From an uncultured Propionibacteriaceae bacterium (GTDB taxonomy: Bacteria > Actinomycetota > Actinomycetes > Propionibacteriales > Propionibacteriaceae), in the NCBI GenBank assembly GCA_945911015.1, contig CAMDZW010000013.1:1-64000 (forward strand): 64,000 nt of DNA, in the 5' to 3' direction. This document shows positions 1-9,309 of this stretch, piece after piece. The translations under genes were made by a program, and so were the position numbers. Within the stretch, counting starts at the first letter, position 1. Each line of letters begins with the position of its first letter. The notes below the pieces were generated by a model that worked only from the letters and a program-made list of their open reading frames with translations, was not told the DNA's origin and made no database searches.

Positions 1-600
1 CAGGACCGCCGCGACCCGACCGAGGCCTTCCAGGTCGTGGCCTCACTGGTGACGAACAAGGGATCGGCGTGGTCAGCCGCGCACTCCTCGGTGCTCGAGA
101 GTCCGGTTGACCCGCAGTGGGCACCGCCGGGAGCGACGGGGACGCAACCGGTGCAGCTGGGCAGCCAGCCTCCCGCCCCGGCGGTCGTCCCCTCACCGCG
201 CCCGGCCCAGTTTGCGCCGATCCGTGGACCACAGGCGGTCAGCTTCGGTGGTTTCCTGGCCAACCTGACACCGGCGGTGGCCATCACCTTGCTGCTGGGT
301 GGGTTCATCTCCGCCCTGGCGCCGTTGCTGTTCGGCGCCGCCTTCGTGCTGGCCAGCCGGGTCCGACTGGCCCGCACCACGATCCTGCGGGTGTTCACCG
401 GCGGTGCCTCGCTGATCGGACTGGTCGCCTTCATCTCGGTGCTGACCGGGCCCACGCTCGGTGGCTGGTGGAGCGCAGTCGGGCTGACCTCATTGATCGT
501 GAACTGGCTGATCCTGCTGGTCTCGGCCTGGCTGGTGTTGCAGGCCATGCAGAACGGTGAGCAGCCGATGGTGCCGGGACAGCGCCGGTCCACATGGTGA
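1..600 (+). CDS. C-terminal part of a membrane protein, 5' truncated by the window edge
   Basis: Frame 1 is open from base 1 to the stop at 598-600; Pro-rich segment followed by about 4 hydrophobic TM stretches. Confidence 0.6.
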   Translation, partial: QDRRDPTEAFQVVASLVTNKGSAWSAAHSSVLESPVDPQWAPPGATGTQPVQLGSQPPAPAVVPSPRPAQFAPIRGPQAVSFGGFLANLTPAVAITLLLGGFISALAPLLFGAAFVLASRVRLARTTILRVFTGGASLIGLVAFISVLTGPTLGGWWSAVGLTSLIVNWLILLVSAWLVLQAMQNGEQPMVPGQRRSTW

Positions 601-604
601 CCAG

Positions 605-2776
605 GTGACATGGCGCAGCTACGCCGACTGGTGGCGTTCACGGTCGGAGGACGAGCTGATCGACCTGGTCCGACTTCGCCCCGATCTCGCCCATCCGGCC
701 CCGGAGGATCTGGCTGATCTGGCCGCCCGCGCCGCCACCCCGAGTTCGGTGGCCCGCGCAATGCGACACCTCAATGCTTGGCAGTTGGCCGTGCTGGAAG
801 CCATTGTCGCCGGCGGCACGGTCGACGACGCTGCTGTTCTGTTGGCCACCGACCGGTCAACCGTCGCTTCGGCCAGTGCCGATCTGGTCCGTCGAGGTCT
901 GGTCTGGGGCGACGACCAGGTTGTCCGCGAGGCGCGGATCGCGCTCGGCCCCACACCGGGTGGTTTGGCCTCGGCGTCGGCCCAGCCGATGGACGAGGAC
1001 CGGATCGACCGGGCAGTGTCCGACCTGCCGGAGTCGGCGCGGGCCCTGCTGGACCGGCTGGTCTGGGGGCCGCCCACCGGTCGGATCACCGGTGCGGCCA
1101 ACCGCGGCCCTCGGACACCGGTCGGTGTGCTGACCGCTTCCGGTCTGCTGCGGATCCTCGACACCGACACCGTCGAAATCCCTCGTGAGGTGGCCTGGCG
1201 CCTCCGCTCACCGCGCCGCTTGCACCGTGAGGCTGTGTCGCCGACCCCGCCGACGATCAGCTCTGCCGAGACCGACACCCTCGGGCTCACCGGTTTGCGG
1301 GCCAGGCTGTCGGTGCAGACCGCAGTCGCCACAGCGACCGAACTCGTCCATGATGTCGAAGCCTGCGTCGAGTGGGTCGCCGCCCAGGAGCAGGTGGCGA
1401 CGGTGCGCGACGGTGGATTGGCGGCCCGTACGGTTGCTGCCCTGCGCTCGGCCACCGGCCTGGTGGTCGAGCGGGTGTCACTGTGTGTCGAGCTTGCCGC
1501 CGCGGCCGGACTGTTGGCGGCCTCCCACCAGGTGAACGTGACGACCGCGTACGACCTGTGGCTGGCCGCACCGATGGTGGAACGGTGGCAGAGTCTGGTC
1601 CGAGGCTGGCAGACCATGTCCCGGTGGCCCGCCCACGGGATCGTCTCCGGGGGCCACATCCTGGGTGAGGCCGCCGAGTTCGGGCCGGCGCGGGATCTAC
1701 GCGGAGCCACACTGGCCGCGCTGACCGAGGTCGGCCCCGACCGGCAGCTCGTCACCGCCCGCCTGGTGGAGCTGCTGGCCTGGCAACGTCCCGGCCGGTC
1801 CCGGATGCCGTGGCCCCTGCCCGAGCTGGTGGCCGAGCTGTGGACTGAGCTGCACGCGATCGGTCTGCTCCGCGACGAGGGCGTCACGACCGTCCTGCTG
1901 CCGGCCGTGAGCGGCGACGTCCTCCCCACCGAGGTCACCGCTCATTTTGCCGAACCGGTCGCCGAGGTGATCCTGCAGGCCGATCTGACCGCGGTGGCGC
2001 CCGGTCAGCTGACCGCCGATGCAGCCCGGACCCTGCGGCTGTTGGGTGACCAGGAGTCCCGGGGTGCCGGGGCGGTGTTCCGATTCACCGCGGCCAGTGT
2101 GCGGCGCGGTTTCGATGCCGGCTGGTCCGCCGACGAGATCCGGAGCTGGCTCGCCGAGCATTCGGTCACCCCGCTCCCCCAACCCTTGGACTATCTGATC
2201 GACGACACTGCCCGCCTCCACGGGTCGGTTCGCGTGGGAACGGCCTGGTGCTATGTCCGCACCGACGACGAGGCCCAGGCTGCTGCTCTGGTCTCGCGAC
2301 CGGAGGCCCGTGCGCTCGGGCTGCGCCAGATTGCGCCGGGGGTGTTGGTGGCCGATTCCGAGCCCGAGCAGGTGGTGGCCCTGCTGCGCACGCTCGGTCT
2401 GCATCCGGCGGCCGAAGATGCCCAGGGGCGTACGGTGACAGCTCCCGACCCGTTACGGGTGGCGCCACCGTCCCCGTCGCGGGCGCACCGCCCGGTCGAC
2501 ATTGACGAGATCGTCGGCGCCGTGCTGGAACGCGACCGCCACCGGGCGGCGGCGGCCCGCGCAGTGACCGATGCACTCACTGCGGTGCGGACCGCCCACG
2601 CCGATGGCTCGTGGTTGCGGCTCACCTATGTCGGCGACGACGGCACCTCCCACGACACCGTGGCTCGACCGATCACCCTGGGCAGCGGCATCGTACGGAT
2701 CAGTGGTCCCGACGGGACCCGGGTACTTCCCCTGGCCCGGGTGGTCTCTGCGCTGCCGACCGGGCCGCCCCGCTGA
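605..2776 (+). CDS. Helicase-associated domain protein (actinobacterial XPB partner type)
   Basis: ORF 557-2776; GTG at 605 is the likelier start (VTWRSYADWWRSRSEDELIDLVRLRPDL). C-terminal part resembles helicase C-terminal/XPB-associated proteins and lies two genes upstream of an XPB-like helicase. Confidence 0.75.
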   Translation: MTWRSYADWWRSRSEDELIDLVRLRPDLAHPAPEDLADLAARAATPSSVARAMRHLNAWQLAVLEAIVAGGTVDDAAVLLATDRSTVASASADLVRRGLVWGDDQVVREARIALGPTPGGLASASAQPMDEDRIDRAVSDLPESARALLDRLVWGPPTGRITGAANRGPRTPVGVLTASGLLRILDTDTVEIPREVAWRLRSPRRLHREAVSPTPPTISSAETDTLGLTGLRARLSVQTAVATATELVHDVEACVEWVAAQEQVATVRDGGLAARTVAALRSATGLVVERVSLCVELAAAAGLLAASHQVNVTTAYDLWLAAPMVERWQSLVRGWQTMSRWPAHGIVSGGHILGEAAEFGPARDLRGATLAALTEVGPDRQLVTARLVELLAWQRPGRSRMPWPLPELVAELWTELHAIGLLRDEGVTTVLLPAVSGDVLPTEVTAHFAEPVAEVILQADLTAVAPGQLTADAARTLRLLGDQESRGAGAVFRFTAASVRRGFDAGWSADEIRSWLAEHSVTPLPQPLDYLIDDTARLHGSVRVGTAWCYVRTDDEAQAAALVSRPEARALGLRQIAPGVLVADSEPEQVVALLRTLGLHPAAEDAQGRTVTAPDPLRVAPPSPSRAHRPVDIDEIVGAVLERDRHRAAAARAVTDALTAVRTAHADGSWLRLTYVGDDGTSHDTVARPITLGSGIVRISGPDGTRVLPLARVVSALPTGPPR

Positions 2777-2837
2777 TCTGCAAACCGCCCGCTCCTCACA
2801 CCGTGGCCGTTTTCGCAGAGCACGTAGACTCGCGAGC

Positions 2838-3713
2838 GTGAAGCCCGAGACCATACGCCGCATCCTTGTGGTCGGCGTGTGCTTTCTCGGGGTCCTGATG
2901 CTCCATCTGTGGCCCGCAGACGCCCAGTCGCCCAGCGGTCTGCCGCGTGAGCCGACGCCGACCCGTTCCCCCCAGGTCGACCCGACCCCGGCCGACACAC
3001 CAACACCGTCGCCGTCGACGCAGCCGTCCGCATCGGATCGGAGTGAACCCCCCGCGGACCCGCCGAAGACCCACCGCCCGTGGAACCCCGACGAACGCTG
3101 GAACACCCGGCAGCCCCAGCCGCCGCGGACCTCCGAACCGAGCGACCAGCCCACGGACCCGACCGACCCGCCGAGCCGGGAGCCGTCGGAACCGCCGTCC
3201 CGCACGCCAAGCGATGAGCCGTCGGAACCGTCGTCGCCGCCTCCGTCGACGCCACCGACGGACCCGCCGACTTCAGAACCGACCGATCCGCCCACCTCCG
3301 AGCCACCGCCGACGACCGATCCGCCCACCGACCCCCCGACTACCGACCCACCGGATCTCTTGCCTCCCCCTGACTATGAGTTGACCGAGACCGAGGACGG
3401 CGGCTGGGTGCTCACCTGGTCGCCCGTCGAAGGGGCCGACGCGTACTACCTCTACGTGAAGGACCCCGACGGCAATGAGGATCTCGTCGGCGGCGAGGAC
3501 TTCACCTATGTGGTCAAGCCGGACACGGTGTCGATCAGCCTCCATGCGGTGTCCGACGGCAAGGCCGGGACCCCGGCCAAGATCAAAATTCCGCCGACCG
3601 AGGGTGGCGGGGACTCTGGCGACGGGGAATCTGGTGACGGGGAATCTGGTGGCGGGGACTCCGGTGACGGGGACTCCGGCAGAGAACCCGGCGATCCCAC
3701 CCCCACTCTCTGA
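2838..3713 (+). CDS. Pro/Ser/Thr-rich secreted or membrane-anchored low-complexity protein
   Basis: GTG at 2838; N-terminal hydrophobic segment VKPETIRRILVVGVCFLGVLMLHLWPADAQ; long DPPTSEP-type repeats, a small globular segment, then a GDSGDGESG tail. Confidence 0.7.
   Translation: MKPETIRRILVVGVCFLGVLMLHLWPADAQSPSGLPREPTPTRSPQVDPTPADTPTPSPSTQPSASDRSEPPADPPKTHRPWNPDERWNTRQPQPPRTSEPSDQPTDPTDPPSREPSEPPSRTPSDEPSEPSSPPPSTPPTDPPTSEPTDPPTSEPPPTTDPPTDPPTTDPPDLLPPPDYELTETEDGGWVLTWSPVEGADAYYLYVKDPDGNEDLVGGEDFTYVVKPDTVSISLHAVSDGKAGTPAKIKIPPTEGGGDSGDGESGDGESGGGDSGDGDSGREPGDPTPTL
3611..3680 (+). repeat. 15-bp tandem repeat (about 4.7 copies) encoding (D/E)SG(D/G)G
   Basis: ggactctggcgacgg/ggaatctggtgacgg/ggaatctggtggcgg/ggactccggtgacgg/ggactccggc read directly. 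Confidence 0.9.
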
Positions 3714-3743
3714 CCTTTTTCGTCCTCCGGAAGGAGACCTTGC

Positions 3744-5381
3744 ATGCCCGGACCCCTCGTGGTGCAGTCCGATCGCACCCTCCTGTTGGAGGTTGACCAT
3801 GATGACGCCGGTCAGTGTCGGATTGACATCGCCCCCTTTGCCGAGTTGGAACGCGCCCCCGAACACATCCACACCTATCGGATCACCCCACTCGGGTTGT
3901 GGAATGCCCGCGCAGCCGGCCACGACGCCGAGCAGGTCGTCGACACCCTGCTGCGGCACAGCCGTTACCCGGTGCCGCCCTCGCTGCTGATCGACATCGC
4001 CGAGACGATGGACCGTTACGGACGGCTCCGCATCGAGCAGCATCCGACCCACGGTCTGGTGCTGGTCTCGACCGATCTCGCGGTCCTCACCGAGGTGCTG
4101 CGCTCGGCCAAGGTGAAGGGGCTGGTCGGTTCCCGCATCGACGAGCACACCGTGGCGGTTCATCCGTCCGAACGTGGCCATCTCAAGCAGGTGCTGTTGA
4201 AGCTCGGCTGGCCCGCTGAGGACCTGGCCGGCTACGTCGACGGCGAGGCGCACGCGATCGAGCTCGACACCCGAGGGTGGCAGCTGCGGCCCTACCAGCG
4301 GCTCGCGGCCGAAGGGTTCTGGCACGGTGGGTCGGGAGTGGTCGTCCTTCCCTGTGGGGCAGGCAAGACTCTGGTCGGTGCTGCGTCGATGGCCCTGGCC
4401 GGAGCCACCACCTTGATCCTGGTCACCAACACCGTGTCAGCCCGCCAGTGGAAGACCGAACTCGTGGCCCGTACCTCCCTCACCGAGGACGAGATCGGCG
4501 AGTACTCCGGATCGAAGAAGGAGATCCGCCCGGTCACCATCGCGACCTACCAGGTGATCACCACCAAACGCAACGGGATCCACCCGCACCTCGAACTGTT
4601 CAGCGCCCGCGACTGGGGCCTGGTGATCTACGACGAGGTCCACCTCCTGCCAGCCCCGGTGTTCCGGATGACCGCCGATCTGCAGGCCCGTCGCCGCCTC
4701 GGTCTGACCGCAACCCTGGTCCGCGAGGACGGTCGCGAAGGTGATGTCTTCTCCTTGATCGGGCCGAAGCGTTTCGATGCCCCGTGGAAGGACATCGAGG
4801 ACCAGGGCTGGATCGCACCGGCCGACTGTGTCGAGGTCCGGGTCACCCTGACCGACTCCGAACGGATGACCTACGCGGTCGCCGAGCCGGATGTGAAGTA
4901 TCGGTTGGCCGCATCCGCGGAGTCGAAGACCGAGGCCGCGATCGAGCTGGTGCACGCCCATGCGGGGGTGCCACGACTGGTCATCGGCCAGTACGTCGAT
5001 CAGCTCGACGAGTTGGCCGAACGCCTCGACGCGCCGCTGATCAAGGGCGACACACCCAACTCACGACGACAGCAGCTCTTCGAGCAGTTCCGTACCGGCG
5101 CGATCGATCTGTTGGTGGTCAGCAAGGTCGCCAACTTCTCGATCGACCTGCCGTCGGCGCAGATCGCGATCCAGGTGTCCGGCGCATTCGGGTCGCGCCA
5201 GGAGGAGGCTCAACGTCTGGGCCGGATCCTTCGCCCCAAGGCTGACGGCGTCACCGCTCGCTTCTATGCCGTCGTCTCCCGCGACACCGTCGATGCCGAT
5301 TTTGCCCAACACCGGCAGCGATTCCTCGCCGAGCAGGGCTATGCCTACCGGATCATCGACGCCGAGGAGATCCCCGGCTGA
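3744..5381 (+). CDS. DNA repair helicase XPB
   Basis: 545 aa; Walker A-like LPCGAGKT, YDEVHLL, LGLTATLVREDG, QRLGRILRPK motifs. Confidence 0.92.
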   Translation: MPGPLVVQSDRTLLLEVDHDDAGQCRIDIAPFAELERAPEHIHTYRITPLGLWNARAAGHDAEQVVDTLLRHSRYPVPPSLLIDIAETMDRYGRLRIEQHPTHGLVLVSTDLAVLTEVLRSAKVKGLVGSRIDEHTVAVHPSERGHLKQVLLKLGWPAEDLAGYVDGEAHAIELDTRGWQLRPYQRLAAEGFWHGGSGVVVLPCGAGKTLVGAASMALAGATTLILVTNTVSARQWKTELVARTSLTEDEIGEYSGSKKEIRPVTIATYQVITTKRNGIHPHLELFSARDWGLVIYDEVHLLPAPVFRMTADLQARRRLGLTATLVREDGREGDVFSLIGPKRFDAPWKDIEDQGWIAPADCVEVRVTLTDSERMTYAVAEPDVKYRLAASAESKTEAAIELVHAHAGVPRLVIGQYVDQLDELAERLDAPLIKGDTPNSRRQQLFEQFRTGAIDLLVVSKVANFSIDLPSAQIAIQVSGAFGSRQEEAQRLGRILRPKADGVTARFYAVVSRDTVDADFAQHRQRFLAEQGYAYRIIDAEEIPG

Positions 5382-5388
5382 TCCCCGT

Positions 5389-5745
5389 TCAGGAGGCCAG
5401 GAAGGGGGCGACCCGGTCCTTCGGTCGGCCGATGATGGCCCGGGACCGGCTCACCAGCACGGGTCGCTGCATCAACTCCGGATGGGCCACGAGCACCGCG
5501 ACGACCTGGTCGTCGCTGGCCACGTCGTCATCGCCCAACCCGAGTCGGGCAAAGGCGGCGTCACGCCGTACGAGATCAGTGACAGGGTCCTCGAGCTTGG
5601 CGATCAGGTCCCGCAACGCCGGCTCGTCGAGTGGTGTCCTCAGATAGGCCACGATGTCGACCTCGACGCCGGCCCGCTCGGCCTCGGCCAGGGCATGCCG
5701 AGAGGTGGAGCACCTGGGATTGTGCAGGATCGTCACGTCAGCCAT
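5389..5745 (-). CDS. ArsC/Spx-family glutaredoxin-fold protein (arsenate reductase-like)
   Basis: 118 aa MADVTILHNPRCSTSRHALAEAERAGVEVDIVAYLRTPLDEPALRDLI; single CysX2S motif. Confidence 0.85.
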   Translation of the reverse strand: MADVTILHNPRCSTSRHALAEAERAGVEVDIVAYLRTPLDEPALRDLIAKLEDPVTDLVRRDAAFARLGLGDDDVASDDQVVAVLVAHPELMQRPVLVSRSRAIIGRPKDRVAPFLAS

Positions 5746-5754
5746 GAGCCCAGC

Positions 5755-7056
5755 CTAACGCTGCACCGCCGCCGCCACGTCCCACACCTGACGGGCACGC
5801 TCGGCCAACTGTGCTCGTACGGTGTCACGGACCGTCGCCAGCCGGTCGCGTTCAGCCTCGGCCTGGTCGAGAAGCGACCACACCGTGTCGTGGAGCCGCT
5901 CGGCGGCATCGGGCCAGGCGCTCTCCACGACCCGGTCCCCCAGGCCGATGTCATGCCACATCTGCCCCTTGACCGTCTCGGTCGGGAGCCGGTGGTAGAC
6001 CATCGGAATCCCTTGCACCACAGCCAGGAAGGGCGAGTGGCAGTGCATGCTCACCATCGCGACACAGCGGCCGAAGACGGCGAAGGCCTCATGCGGCAGC
6101 CAGCGGTCGTCGACGACCTTCACCGAGGCGCGCACATCCTCGGGCAGTCGGGGCAGCACCACCTCCTTGGCGGTCTCGACCTCGTGCCCCATCTCCGGGC
6201 ACAACAGCACCTGCAGGTCCCGGTCGCGGACCAGTGACACGATGAGCGCCACCACCGGTCCGAGATCGTTGTCCTCATTGGCCTCGCTCTCGGCGAGTCG
6301 CCGTCGGTCCTCGGCACTGGGCCCGTTGGGGTTGTTTCGTCCGTACGGGGCATGCCTCACCCGCGGCACCACCGCCACGACCGGTCGATCATCCAATCCG
6401 GCCGAGGCCCACAGGCGATCGGCATAGGACGAGTCGGCCCAGTCAAAACCGAAGAAGGCGTCCGGACTGAACTCGGCCTCACATCCCTGTCCACACAGAT
6501 ATTCCTCGCTCAGCGAGTCTCGGCAATACAGGAACGAGGCACCGTGGGCGACCTGACGCTGCACCCCGGACAGGCGGTCCACGCTGGCGAACTCGGCGAC
6601 ATGGTCAGCCAGCTCGGCCAACGTCCCGCCGCTCTCGTACGGGGTTCCATCGGCGAGCGTCATGCCACCTGAGGGCAGCAGCGGATCACTGGTCACCCCG
6701 AAGAAGCCGTACGGCCTGCCGGTGTAGGTCTGCCAGCCGGCAACCTCGCCGGCTCTCAGCAGACTGGGCCCCGAACCGTGCACCAACACCTCGGCCCGCT
6801 CCATGGCCGCGCGGAGCTCCTCGGTGCTCGGCACACCGTCGGGCCCGAGCTCACCGTCGACGTGGTCAAAGTCGGGGAACGCTGCGCGGAGAAAGGAAAG
6901 TTCGCGATCGTTGAAGGGCCGTTTGGGCCACACGGTCACCGTCGCTCCTGATGGCGCCTCCCGCTGCAGCACGCGCAGTGCGCTGGGGGTGTGCCCGTAG
7001 TCGCCGATGTTGCTTGCACTGCCCGTCGTGCTCAGCAGCAGATACGGTCTGCCCAT
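5755..7056 (-). CDS. Polysaccharide pyruvyl transferase family protein
   Basis: 433 aa; MGRPYLLLSTTGSASNIGDYGHTPSALRVL, SMHCHSPFLAVVQGIPMVYHRL as in the PS_pyruv_trans family. Confidence 0.75.
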   Translation of the reverse strand: MGRPYLLLSTTGSASNIGDYGHTPSALRVLQREAPSGATVTVWPKRPFNDRELSFLRAAFPDFDHVDGELGPDGVPSTEELRAAMERAEVLVHGSGPSLLRAGEVAGWQTYTGRPYGFFGVTSDPLLPSGGMTLADGTPYESGGTLAELADHVAEFASVDRLSGVQRQVAHGASFLYCRDSLSEEYLCGQGCEAEFSPDAFFGFDWADSSYADRLWASAGLDDRPVVAVVPRVRHAPYGRNNPNGPSAEDRRRLAESEANEDNDLGPVVALIVSLVRDRDLQVLLCPEMGHEVETAKEVVLPRLPEDVRASVKVVDDRWLPHEAFAVFGRCVAMVSMHCHSPFLAVVQGIPMVYHRLPTETVKGQMWHDIGLGDRVVESAWPDAAERLHDTVWSLLDQAEAERDRLATVRDTVRAQLAERARQVWDVAAAVQR

Positions 7057-7101
7057 GGCAGCATCCTTCCCATCGGATCAGCCGGTGTCTAGGCTGTGTC
7101 C

Positions 7102-7782
7102 ATGATTCGCATCCTCAGCGGCGCCGGTCGGTACGCCGATCCGTGGCACCCCTTCCTGGTCACGACGGCGGGGATTGCCTCCGTTGCGGCTGAGCTCGAC
7201 CTCGACCACGAGGCCGCCGATGTCACCCCGGACACCCTCGGCGATCTCGACGGCGTCGACATCCTGGTGGTCAACGTGGGCGGTGGTGGGCCCCATGCGG
7301 AATTGCCGCAGGACCGTGCCTGGGCCGATGCCTTCGCTGCCGCTGAGGCCTGGCTGCGGATGGGCGGGGCCATGTTGGCCACCCACCAGGCGACCAATGG
7401 CTTCCCGGACTGGCCCGGCTACCGTGAACTGCTCGGCGGAGAGTGGATCCCCGGCACCTCGATGCACCCGAAGATCGGTGATGCCGAGTTCACTGCCCGT
7501 CCCGGTGCGGAGTCTGATCCCTTGCTGGCCGGACTTCCCGGCGCCCCGCAGGCTCCGACCGTCACCGCCTGGGATGAACGCTACTCACATCTGGTGATGC
7601 GCCCGGACTCCCAGATCCTGTTGGAACATCACCTCGACGGCGTTGCCCAACCGGTCGTGTGGCGCAGCGGCGCCGAGGGCACCGCGATCCTGGTCGATGC
7701 CTTGGGCCACGGCGCCGAGTCCTACGAGTCGCCGAGTCGCCGGGCCCTGATCGCGGCCGAGCTCACCGAGCTCGCCGGCTGA
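7102..7782 (+). CDS. ThuA-like (trehalose-utilisation type) protein
   Basis: MIRILSGAGRYADPWHPFLVTTAG..., class I GAT-like fold pattern. Confidence 0.7.
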   Translation: MIRILSGAGRYADPWHPFLVTTAGIASVAAELDLDHEAADVTPDTLGDLDGVDILVVNVGGGGPHAELPQDRAWADAFAAAEAWLRMGGAMLATHQATNGFPDWPGYRELLGGEWIPGTSMHPKIGDAEFTARPGAESDPLLAGLPGAPQAPTVTAWDERYSHLVMRPDSQILLEHHLDGVAQPVVWRSGAEGTAILVDALGHGAESYESPSRRALIAAELTELAG

Positions 7783-7789
7783 GGGAGGC

Positions 7790-8374
7790 TCAGCTGACCG
7801 GGAGGGTGGACTCTTCCTGCTCACCCAGCTCGGCCAGAGCGAGATCCCCGGCCAGCACCCGATCGACGAGCTCGGGCAGACAGGACGGCCACAACCAGGC
7901 ATCGCCGGCGCCGAGTTCACTGCGGGTCCACCACCGATGCCCGGTGAGGGTGAGCTGTTCCTCCTCGGTGTGCCCGGCGATGTCGACGGTGAAGGGCTCG
8001 ACCCGGACGGCATAGAAGGTCTCGGAGACGATGTCGACGATCTGGTCCGAATAGCCGTGGACGACATGGCGGTGCGCGATCGGCCCGAGCAGGTCCGCCT
8101 CGGCGATCTCGGCGCCGGTCTCCTCGTGCACCTCGCGGACGGCGGTCTGCGATTCGGTCTCGCCGGGATCGATCCCGCCACCGGGGACGACCCACCAGGT
8201 CCGTTCGGGCAGCCCCGGGTCGGAGTCGTTGAACAACAGGATGCGTTCGTCGGTGTCAATCATCACCACCCGGACAGTGCTGCGGGTGATGACCTCCCGA
8301 TCAGCGGGCGCGGGCACGGGGGCATGCGTTCGGCGACTCACAGCACCAGCGTAGGGGTTAGGGTTGGGCATCAT
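7790..8374 (-). CDS. NUDIX hydrolase
   Basis: Nudix box GGGIDPGETESQTAVREVHEETGAEI. Confidence 0.93.
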   Translation of the reverse strand: MMPNPNPYAGAVSRRTHAPVPAPADREVITRSTVRVVMIDTDERILLFNDSDPGLPERTWWVVPGGGIDPGETESQTAVREVHEETGAEIAEADLLGPIAHRHVVHGYSDQIVDIVSETFYAVRVEPFTVDIAGHTEEEQLTLTGHRWWTRSELGAGDAWLWPSCLPELVDRVLAGDLALAELGEQEESTLPVS

Positions 8375-8822
8375 GGACGGACGTGACCCAGAAGCCCTCG
8401 TACGGGAGTTCCACCAGACCTATGCGATGCCGATCGCCGAGGATGCGCCGAGTGTGGATCGCGAACGCATCCACATGCGGATGGCCTTGATCGCCGAAGA
8501 GTTCAGCGAACTCATGACCGCGGTGTACGGGGAACGTGCCGGCCAGCTCGTGGACGAGGCGTTCGGCGCCGCCGTCGCCACCGACGACCACAGCCGCGAC
8601 GTGGTCGAGACCGCTGACGCCCTGGGCGACCTGGTCTATGTCATCTACGGGATGGCGCTGGAGACCGGGATCCCGCTGCCGGCAGTCCTGGCCCAGATCC
8701 AGGCCTCCAACCTGTCCAAGCTCGGGGCCGACGGCACACCGATCTATCGCGAGGACGGCAAGGTCCTCAAGGGGCCGGGGTTCTTCCCACCCGACATCGC
8801 CGCTGTGCTCGATCAGGCCTGA
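8364..8822 (+). CDS. MazG-like / phosphoribosyl-ATP pyrophosphohydrolase-family NTP pyrophosphatase
   Basis: EEFSELMTAVYGE...DALGDLVYVIYGMALETGIPL, all-alpha NTP-PPase motif; MDGRDPEALVREFHQ start near 8373. Confidence 0.8.
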   Translation: MGIMDGRDPEALVREFHQTYAMPIAEDAPSVDRERIHMRMALIAEEFSELMTAVYGERAGQLVDEAFGAAVATDDHSRDVVETADALGDLVYVIYGMALETGIPLPAVLAQIQASNLSKLGADGTPIYREDGKVLKGPGFFPPDIAAVLDQA

Positions 8823-9211
8823 CGCACCCGCAGCAGGGCACGAGCATAGGCACACTCCGCGTCCGGGTCCGTGGCCTCGGCCACCTCGCCAGCGACGACG
8901 AACCGCACGACCCAGTGCGTGTCGCGCCGCTCCAGGGCCACAAATCGGTCGGCGAGTGCGGCCCGCAGCTGGTCCTCCCGCGGCAACCACACGGTGTTTT
9001 CCACCGCCACCGAGTCCAGGGCCCATTCGGTGGTGCCGTTGAACGCGAGGATGATCCCGGTGTCGAGATCGTGGGCCTCGACGGTCATGTCAGCCAGGTG
9101 GAAGACGTCATCGCCCATCTCCGGGGTGGCGATCAGGAACCGGTCGCCGTTGGCCGGCTGCCACTCCAGCCCGGTCTGTCGCAGGGCCTGGGCCAGAGTC
9201 GCGGAGATCAT
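8813..9211 (-). CDS. Small conserved protein (actinobacterial CpaE-like annotated family)
   Basis: ATG at 9211: MISATLAQALRQTGLEWQPANGDRFLIATPEMGDDVFHLADMTVE; tail-to-tail overlap with the MazG-like CDS. Confidence 0.6.
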   Translation of the reverse strand: MISATLAQALRQTGLEWQPANGDRFLIATPEMGDDVFHLADMTVEAHDLDTGIILAFNGTTEWALDSVAVENTVWLPREDQLRAALADRFVALERRDTHWVVRFVVAGEVAEATDPDAECAYARALLRVRQA

Positions 9212-9309
9212 GGCCCCAGTCAACCAGTGGACTCCGTCGCAACCAAGAAGTAGAGTCGGTCGGCTTCCACAACCACCGACGGCGTCCACTCGCCGGGACG
9301 GGATCTGCT

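Noticed and set aside
9212-9309. Rifamycin-associated element upstream of the HelD-family gene
   Set aside because: No convincing inverted repeat of that type was seen in the 100 bp upstream.
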